Source: Xenorhabdus ishibashii
GTDB taxonomy: Bacteria; Pseudomonadota; Gammaproteobacteria; Enterobacterales; Enterobacteriaceae
Direction: 5' to 3'
DNA length: 64,000 bases
NCBI RefSeq assembly: GCF_002632755.1
Contig: NZ_NJAK01000001.1
Span: forward strand, 1,550,001 to 1,614,000
Shown here piece after piece: positions 59,013 to 64,000 of this stretch. Made by a program: the position numbers and the translations under genes. A model generated the notes under the pieces. That model had not been told where the DNA came from, did no database searches, and saw only the letters and a program-made list of their open reading frames with translations. Numbering within the stretch: position 1 is the first letter of the stretch; each line of letters begins with the position of its first letter.

Positions 59013-60385
59013 TCAACAGCTTGACAGCCCGTATATTCGCAATTTTTTGGTTCACGCTGGCACTCGTCCTGATGATAGCCTTAATGGCTCCTAAACTGGA
59101 CTCACGGCAGTTAACACCACTTTTAGATAGTGAATATCAATCGGGGGAAAAACTGGCAAAACAAGTAGAAGAAGAATTGATGCACGATTCAGGGAATGAC
59201 CTATTCTGGTGGTTACGTCTGGATCGTGCTATTGCCTTGTGGACTCCCCCTGGCCAACGCCTGATCCTTGTCTCCAGTGAAGGGCTGATTAGTGACATTA
59301 ATACCCCTTCTCACCAACAACAAGTTATTCGCAACTTTATCGGCCAATCCGATAACGCCGATCACCCCAAAAAGAAAAAATATGGCCGTTCGGAAATACT
59401 CGGCCCCTTTTCTGTCCGCGATGGAGAAGATCATTACCACCTCTACATCATTAGGCCTGCGGGCAGTCCACAATCAGATTTTATTAATTTGATGTTTGAC
59501 CGACCATTTTTACTGCCCGCAGCCACCATGTTAATCAGTGCCCCACTACTCTTGTGGCTGTCATGGAGCCTGGCAAAACCCGCTCGTAAGCTCAAAAACG
59601 CAGCCGATGACGTCGCAAAGGGGAACTTACGGCAACACCCTGAACTGGAATCCGGCCCACAAGAGTTTTTAGCAACCGGCAGTAGTTTCAACCAGATGAT
59701 TAGTGCACTGGAAAGGATGGTCACCGCTCAACAACGACTGATTTCCGATATCTCCCATGAGCTGCGCACCCCGCTTACCCGCTTACAATTGGCGACTGCT
59801 TTGCTACGCCGTCGTCACGGTGAAAGCAAAGAACTGGCGCGCATCGAAACAGAAACCCAACGTCTGGATGGCATGATTAATGACCTGCTAGTACTTTCCC
59901 GCAATCAACATAAGAACGAGTTACTGCGCGAGAATATCAAAGCCCACGATATATGGTCTGACATCCTGGAGAATGCAAAATTCGAAGCTGAGCAGATGAG
60001 CAAAACGCTGGATATCGTCTCACCTCCCGGAAACTGGATCATTTACTGCAACCCAGCAACACTCGGCAGCGCACTGGAAAACATCGTCCGCAATGCACTG
60101 CGTTACTCCAGCAACCATATTGCCGTTGCATTTAAGGCAGATAATCAAGCTGTAACGATCACTGTTGACGATGATGGGCCTGGAGTCAGCCCAGAAGACC
60201 GCGAACATATCTTCCGACCGTTTTATCGGACAGATGAGGCACGGGATAGAGAATCCGGTGGAACTGGACTGGGGTTGGCAATAGTTGAAACAGCGGTGAG
60301 CCAGCATCGAGGTCGGGTGAAAGCAGAAGATAGCCCATTAGGGGGATTACGGCTAGTGATTTGGTTGCCATTGCATGGAAGATAG
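59009..60385 (+). CDS. cpxA: Envelope-stress sensor histidine kinase CpxA
   Basis: Two-helix membrane kinase/phosphatase of 458 residues, close to E. coli CpxA (457). The first helix (about 8-28) and second (about 163-185) enclose a periplasmic sensor domain; a HAMP segment precedes the HisKA motif ISDISHELRTPLTRLQLA with the phospho-histidine (His248 region), and the ATPase N, G1 and G2 boxes (DDGPGV, GGTGLGLAIV) follow. In an operon with cpxR. Confidence 0.97.
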   Translation: MINSLTARIFAIFWFTLALVLMIALMAPKLDSRQLTPLLDSEYQSGEKLAKQVEEELMHDSGNDLFWWLRLDRAIALWTPPGQRLILVSSEGLISDINTPSHQQQVIRNFIGQSDNADHPKKKKYGRSEILGPFSVRDGEDHYHLYIIRPAGSPQSDFINLMFDRPFLLPAATMLISAPLLLWLSWSLAKPARKLKNAADDVAKGNLRQHPELESGPQEFLATGSSFNQMISALERMVTAQQRLISDISHELRTPLTRLQLATALLRRRHGESKELARIETETQRLDGMINDLLVLSRNQHKNELLRENIKAHDIWSDILENAKFEAEQMSKTLDIVSPPGNWIIYCNPATLGSALENIVRNALRYSSNHIAVAFKADNQAVTITVDDDGPGVSPEDREHIFRPFYRTDEARDRESGGTGLGLAIVETAVSQHRGRVKAEDSPLGGLRLVIWLPLHGR

Positions 60386-60488
60386 GAAGCAGCTTTCGCT
60401 TTGAAATTTAGTTAGTTACAAGCTGTAACAATTAAAGAAAAAAAGCTATTATACTTGACCTCAAAGCGTCAAGGGACTAATCTCGTCG

Positions 60489-60541
60489 CTGCTTAACACA
60501 AATCGTTGGTATGTTAGTTTTTGTTAAGCAGGAAATTCCTT
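60489..60541. repeat. 10-bp inverted repeat in the polysaccharide operon leader
   Basis: CTGCTTAACA (60489-60498) pairs perfectly with TGTTAAGCAG (60532-60541) over a 33-nt loop. No U-run follows. It lies 36 bp upstream of the JUMPstart element. Confidence 0.55.
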
Positions 60542-60576
60542 TTATATTAACTGGATAAGTCAAATTGTTACTATGA

Positions 60577-60615
60577 CAGGCACTCTGGGAGCCGTAACCT
60601 AGTGCGGTAGCTTTG
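60577..60615 (+). promoter_or_regulatory. JUMPstart / ops element (RfaH recruitment)
   Basis: CAGGCACTCTGGGAGCCGTA continues to the ops core GCGGTAGC. Spacing and bases follow the 39-bp JUMPstart consensus (CAG, CTGG-AGC-GT, then GGCGGTAGC). In Enterobacterales this leader lets RfaH act on long O-antigen or capsule transcripts. It ends 34 bp before the first gene of the putative polysaccharide operon. Confidence 0.8.
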
Positions 60616-60648
60616 ATATTTTTTTCGATAAAAGAAAAAGAGACTACA

Positions 60649-61554
60649 ATGGATTTTTCAATAAAAAACATCAGGAAAAAAACATTATACTATTTATGTG
60701 GGTATTACCCCGAATTTGTAACAAAATTGTTATTCTTTAGGCGCTTTGGAAAAATACTAAATCTAAAAAAACCAATTACATTTAATGAAAAACTACAATG
60801 GTTGAAGTTAAAAGAATATAAAGACAAACCTCTCGTAACATTATGCGCTGATAAATTTTTAGTCAGGAATTATGTGGCAAATTTAGGGTGCAATAATATA
60901 TTAAATGAAATTTACTACGCATGGGATAGTGTCGATGAAATAAATTGGGACGCCCTCCCTCCTAAATTTGTCCTAAAATGTAATCATGGAGCTGGTTATA
61001 ACATAATATGTAAAGACAACAGTAAACTTGATGTTAACAGCACTAAAAGCATACTAAAAAAATGGATGAAACATGATTATTGGAGAAACTCTGTAGAATT
61101 ATGTTACAAAAACATACCTAAAAAAATTGTTTGTGAAAAATTCATAGAAACAAAAAGTGGTACTTTACCATATGATTATAAGGTATTTTGTTTCCATGGA
61201 CATCCACTTTTCGTTATGGTTTGTACAGAAAGAGAAACAGATAAACCTAAATATTATTTCGTAGATAAAGAATGGGATATACTTCCCTATGGTTTGGATT
61301 ATCTAAATTTAAAAGACAAATCTCTATTGGAAAAACCAGATGGATATAGTGATCTTTTCCACTACGCAGAAATATTATCTAAACCTTTTCCATTTGTAAG
61401 AGCTGATTTTTATCTAAATGATGGCCAGATAATTTTCGGTGAATTAACTTTCACACCAGCAGCAGGCCTCGATATAGAACTAAACAACGAGAAAGTTCAG
61501 AATGTGGATAAGTTAATTGGTGATCTATTAGATATACATAAAATACATTTATGA
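60649..61554 (+). CDS. TupA-like ATP-grasp protein
   Basis: A 301-residue protein from ATG at 60649 (a TTG at 60613 is rejected). It has the TupA-type ATP-grasp signature: FNEKLQWLKLKEY near the N-terminus, FVLKCNHGAGYNIIC (nucleotide-binding) and KFIE...LPYDYKVFCFHG with GELTFTPAAGLDI at the end. Such proteins are found in surface polysaccharide clusters and are thought to add amino-acid or teichuronopeptide-like groups; the substrate here is unknown. Very AT-rich compared with cpxRA. The stop overlaps the next ATG by 4 bp. Confidence 0.85.
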   Translation: MDFSIKNIRKKTLYYLCGYYPEFVTKLLFFRRFGKILNLKKPITFNEKLQWLKLKEYKDKPLVTLCADKFLVRNYVANLGCNNILNEIYYAWDSVDEINWDALPPKFVLKCNHGAGYNIICKDNSKLDVNSTKSILKKWMKHDYWRNSVELCYKNIPKKIVCEKFIETKSGTLPYDYKVFCFHGHPLFVMVCTERETDKPKYYFVDKEWDILPYGLDYLNLKDKSLLEKPDGYSDLFHYAEILSKPFPFVRADFYLNDGQIIFGELTFTPAAGLDIELNNEKVQNVDKLIGDLLDIHKIHL

Positions 61555-62768
61555 ATGCAAAGAAAGAAATAGCAAACAATATAATAAGCTTAAGTTCAAT
61601 TAATATATTAGGGATATTAATCCCTATAATGACTATGCCCGTATTAGCTAAGTCATTAGGTAGTAATTTATATGGGCAATACTTATTATTCATGACCATT
61701 ATAGTATTTGGACATACTATAATCGACTATGGTACACAATATACAGGTATCAGAGAAGCGTCCAAAGCACGCCATCATAAAAAATGGATAAAAATCATTT
61801 ATGATGGTCATCAAGGAACAAGATGGATATTATCAACACTTTATATTTTTGCCTGCATTCTATATAGTTATTTACTTAAAATGGATTTTATTTTTAATTG
61901 GATAATATTTGGAGGCATACCATACTTCTTAGGGTACATTTTAAGCAGCTCTTGGTTCTATCAAGCTGTAGGAAAGTCGAAAGAACTAATTTTATATTTT
62001 ATATTCCCACGGATAATAAATTTAATTACTATAGTTATATGCGTAAAATCACCTTCAGATATAACATATGCTGTTTATTCATCCACATGGCCAATTTTAA
62101 TAAGTGGAATAATTCTTTTTATTAAAATTAAAAATAATTATAAATTAAGTATAATAAACCTCTCATCCAGTCAGTTTTTTTTCAAGCGGGGATTTAATTC
62201 CTTCATTGGAATTTTATTACCAAACTTATATAATTCGTTACCAACTATAATTATGGGTGGATTATTTAAGCCTTCAGAATTTGCAAAATTTGCAATTGCA
62301 ATCAGATTATCAGGAATAGCTATAACAGTTCAAGAAATCATTGCAAAATCCATATATCCATTACTTTCCAGAACAAAGGGAAATCATGTAAATAAAATAA
62401 TAAAAATAAATTCATTACTATCCATCCCTATTATAATAGTAATATTATTATTTGGCGAAAAAATTATCACAATACTTTTAGGAAATGAATATTCGAAAAA
62501 CATTTATTTAAATATATTGATTGTAAGTATTTTTTTTATAGGACTCAGTAATTCTTATAGCGAAGGCTACTTTTTACCAAAAGGATTTGACAAAATATAT
62601 AGAAATATATCCATAAGGATTTCTTTGGTATCATCTTTATTATCTGCTATATTAATATATAAATATCAGATAACCGGAGGAGCAGTTGCAATTGCAATTG
62701 CCCGAATACTTTTCTTTATAGATTACCGAGTTAATTATATAAAAATCATCAAACTAACTCAAAAATAA
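61551..62768 (+). CDS. Wzx-like polysaccharide flippase
   Basis: A 405-residue, very hydrophobic protein with about 10-12 predicted helices of the polysaccharide transporter (PST/MATE) fold. MNAKKEIANNIISLSSINILG at the start, LGSNLYGQYLLFMTIIVFGHTI and GGLFKPSEFAKFAIAIRL are characteristic of Wzx O-unit flippases. It is translationally coupled (ATGA) to the TupA-like gene. It is strongly AT-rich, a usual sign of recent transfer of O-antigen genes. Which sugar unit is moved cannot be told. Confidence 0.85.
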   Translation: MNAKKEIANNIISLSSINILGILIPIMTMPVLAKSLGSNLYGQYLLFMTIIVFGHTIIDYGTQYTGIREASKARHHKKWIKIIYDGHQGTRWILSTLYIFACILYSYLLKMDFIFNWIIFGGIPYFLGYILSSSWFYQAVGKSKELILYFIFPRIINLITIVICVKSPSDITYAVYSSTWPILISGIILFIKIKNNYKLSIINLSSSQFFFKRGFNSFIGILLPNLYNSLPTIIMGGLFKPSEFAKFAIAIRLSGIAITVQEIIAKSIYPLLSRTKGNHVNKIIKINSLLSIPIIIVILLFGEKIITILLGNEYSKNIYLNILIVSIFFIGLSNSYSEGYFLPKGFDKIYRNISIRISLVSSLLSAILIYKYQITGGAVAIAIARILFFIDYRVNYIKIIKLTQK

Positions 62769-63127
62769 CAACTCCGGCTAAACTAAGGATAACATACACT
62801 ATAAACAATTAGATAAAATATAGGAAGGTAACAGATTTTCGATCATATATAGAATAGTTAGTTACTGTAGTATGGCTTTGCCTTTTTCAAGGTGAAACGT
62901 GGCTAGAGTTGATATTTATTATCGTTATTGTCACAAATCAATCAATGCCATTCGTGTACTAAAAAATCGTCACCCGTTGAAAACGCTTAAAAACTCCCCG
63001 GAACGTGACCTACCTCCCTTTTGATGAGAATGACATTCAGCTCATTTGTGAAATGGATGGGTCAAGAATTCAAGGTGTGTATCATGAATTTCATTGTATT
63101 GCATCTAATACTGTTTAAAGTAAGTAA
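62769..63127. other. Degenerate region between the flippase and the IS
   Basis: No complete gene. It holds an IS1 InsA-like stub (62899-62943) and a second coding fragment (about 62979-63118, ending YHEFHCIASNTV and a stop) that I do not recognise. The IS630 right end probably lies near 63115-63127, but I could not set terminal repeats. Confidence 0.55.
62899..62943 (+). pseudogene. IS1 InsA-like N-terminal stub
   Basis: GTG at 62899 begins ARVDIYYRYCHKS, like the zinc-finger N-terminus of IS1 InsA (VxIxCxxCxS). It diverges after about 15 codons. Short match, so moderate confidence only. Confidence 0.45.
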
Positions 63128-63664
63128 TCAAGAAAAATTAATTGCAAATTGATCACCATAACCTTCCAAGAGCGTATGTAGCTCATACTCCATGGTATCT
63201 TGAGTCCAGGTGATAAAACGTCGCCAGTGATATTTGGCTTGTTTCCAGACGATTTCAATCAGGTTTAGCTCTGGACTGTAGGCGGGAAGATAAAGTAAAA
63301 GCAGGTTGTGTTCTTGTAACCAGCGATGTCTAATTTTTTCCGCGATCCCATGGTGGATACGCGCATTATCCAACACTAAAAATGTCAGGCGCTTGTCCCC
63401 TTGTTTAGCGACCTGCTCTAAAAAATCAATCACATCAGCTCGCGTAATACTACCTGACGCTGTCTGGTAAAACAGTGTGTTGTCCGTATAATTTAACGCC
63501 CCCAGGACTGACCATCTGCCATGGGCTTGAGGCTCAGTCTCATGGGGCTTATCCCGTGGACTCCAACCATATTGCACCGGCGGAGACGCGGCAAAACCGG
63601 CCTCATCAAAATAGACCAGACGGTAATGGCCTAACTGTGCCCCGGTCTTAATTTTGCTCAGCAA
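63128..63664 (-). CDS. IS630 transposase, C-terminal DDE part
   Basis: 178 residues with the DDE_3 catalytic core: LVYFDEAGFAASPPVQYGW (first Asp), FLVLDNARIHHG (second Asp) and LPAYSPELNLIEIVWKQAK (Glu). It is in the -1 frame relative to the N-terminal part and overlaps it by 7 bp; its own ATG would leave out the DNA-binding domain. It is most likely made as a fusion through -1 frameshifting at the A7 run (63699-63705). Confidence 0.85.
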   Translation of the reverse strand: MLSKIKTGAQLGHYRLVYFDEAGFAASPPVQYGWSPRDKPHETEPQAHGRWSVLGALNYTDNTLFYQTASGSITRADVIDFLEQVAKQGDKRLTFLVLDNARIHHGIAEKIRHRWLQEHNLLLLYLPAYSPELNLIEIVWKQAKYHWRRFITWTQDTMEYELHTLLEGYGDQFAINFS

Positions 63665-64000
63665 GGTGGATTTTTTCGCAAACTCCGTTTCATTGCGCTT
63701 TTTTTAAGCGACAGGCGGGTTCGTTTATAGGTGAGTCCCGGCTTTTTCAGGGTATTCACCAGCGTTTCAAGCGTACAGGGCAGGGAACCATGCCTTGCCT
63801 CAACGCACTGAGCTATTCGGGCGAGCGTCAGGGACTCTGCGCTGGCCGCTTCGACCGCAGTGGCAATCATTTCAGGCGTCATGGCGAGATACCGGCCGCC
63901 GGCATGACCCCCTAATAATCCGGCAATCCCGGAATGGTGCCATGTGTGAACCCAGTTGTAGATAACCCGGAGACTGCATCCTATCTCAGCGGTGATCTGG
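63658..64000 (-). CDS. IS630 transposase, N-terminal helix-turn-helix part (partial)
   Basis: The frame is open from the window end, with the HTH segment EIGCSLRVIYNWVHTW and a winged-helix region (IARIAQCVEARHG-like, PCTLETLVNTLKKPGL). It ends in NPPC shortly after the A7 run. The natural start lies beyond position 64000. An internal ATG at 63882 would give only 74 residues and no complete HTH. Confidence 0.78.
   Translation of the reverse strand, partial: QITAEIGCSLRVIYNWVHTWHHSGIAGLLGGHAGGRYLAMTPEMIATAVEAASAESLTLARIAQCVEARHGSLPCTLETLVNTLKKPGLTYKRTRLSLKKSAMKRSLRKNPPC

Larger units (their letters stand above)
63128..64000 (-). mobile_element. IS630-family element, cut by the window end
   Basis: A two-frame IS630-type transposase on the minus strand. 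The upstream part is cut off by the window edge. See the two frames for domains. Inverted repeats and TA target duplication could not be confirmed. Confidence 0.8.

Overview
This is a stretch of a gammaproteobacterial (Enterobacterales) chromosome with moderately AT-rich base composition. Gene content and order match the E. coli 88-90 min region, read in reverse, almost gene for gene, but protein divergence is substantial. The argECBGH order (argG inside the cluster), a DUF1240-type membrane protein, the IS630-type transposase and the polysaccharide genes beside cpxRA suggest a Xenorhabdus/Photorhabdus-like member of the Morganellaceae. That taxonomic placement is inference from the sequence alone.

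Layout. 0.3-3.3 kb: coaA, birA, murB. 3.5-9.2 kb: a complete rRNA operon on the minus strand (P1 and P2 promoters, boxA, 16S, tRNA-Ile, tRNA-Ala, boxA, 23S, 5S, tRNA-Thr, second 5S). 9.2-16.8 kb: murI, btuB, trmA, yijD, fabR, sthA, oxyR. 16.9-22.7 kb: the arginine cluster argH-argG-argB-argC, divergent from argE, with tandem ARG boxes between argC and argE. 22.7-24.4 kb: a degraded AT-rich islet (hypothetical genes, a P4-type integrase stub, a frameshifted DUF3800 gene). 24.6-32.7 kb: the methionine genes metF, metL, metB and metJ with MetJ operators, and ppc. 32.8-42.4 kb: rpmE, priA, cytR, ftsN, hslVU, menA, a Phd-Doc toxin-antitoxin pair, rraA, zapB. 42.7-52.8 kb: glpF (frameshifted), glpK, emrD, fpr, yiiR, yiiQ, tpiA, sbp, pfkA, fieF. 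52.9-57.2 kb: an envelope islet (CdsA-like cytidylyltransferase, O-antigen ligase, GT4 glycosyltransferase, DUF1240 protein). 57.7-60.4 kb: cpxP divergent from cpxRA with a perfect CpxR box. 60.5-62.8 kb: start of a surface-polysaccharide operon carrying a JUMPstart/ops leader (TupA-like ATP-grasp protein, Wzx-like flippase). 62.8-64 kb: IS debris and an IS630-type element cut by the window end.

The backbone combines translation, arginine and methionine biosynthesis, cell wall and cofactor enzymes, glycerol and glycolytic enzymes, and envelope stress control. Accessory DNA sits at a few junctions: argE/metF, menA/rraA, fieF/cpxP and downstream of cpxA. The observations most worth checking are the glpF frameshift in a T7 run, the intrinsic-terminator-like hairpin inside the rRNA operon ahead of tRNA-Thr-5S, the JUMPstart leader after cpxA, the envelope islet beside cpxP, the Phd-Doc insertion, and the inverted metF-ppc block. 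I found no CRISPR array and no convincing wholly new multi-gene system.
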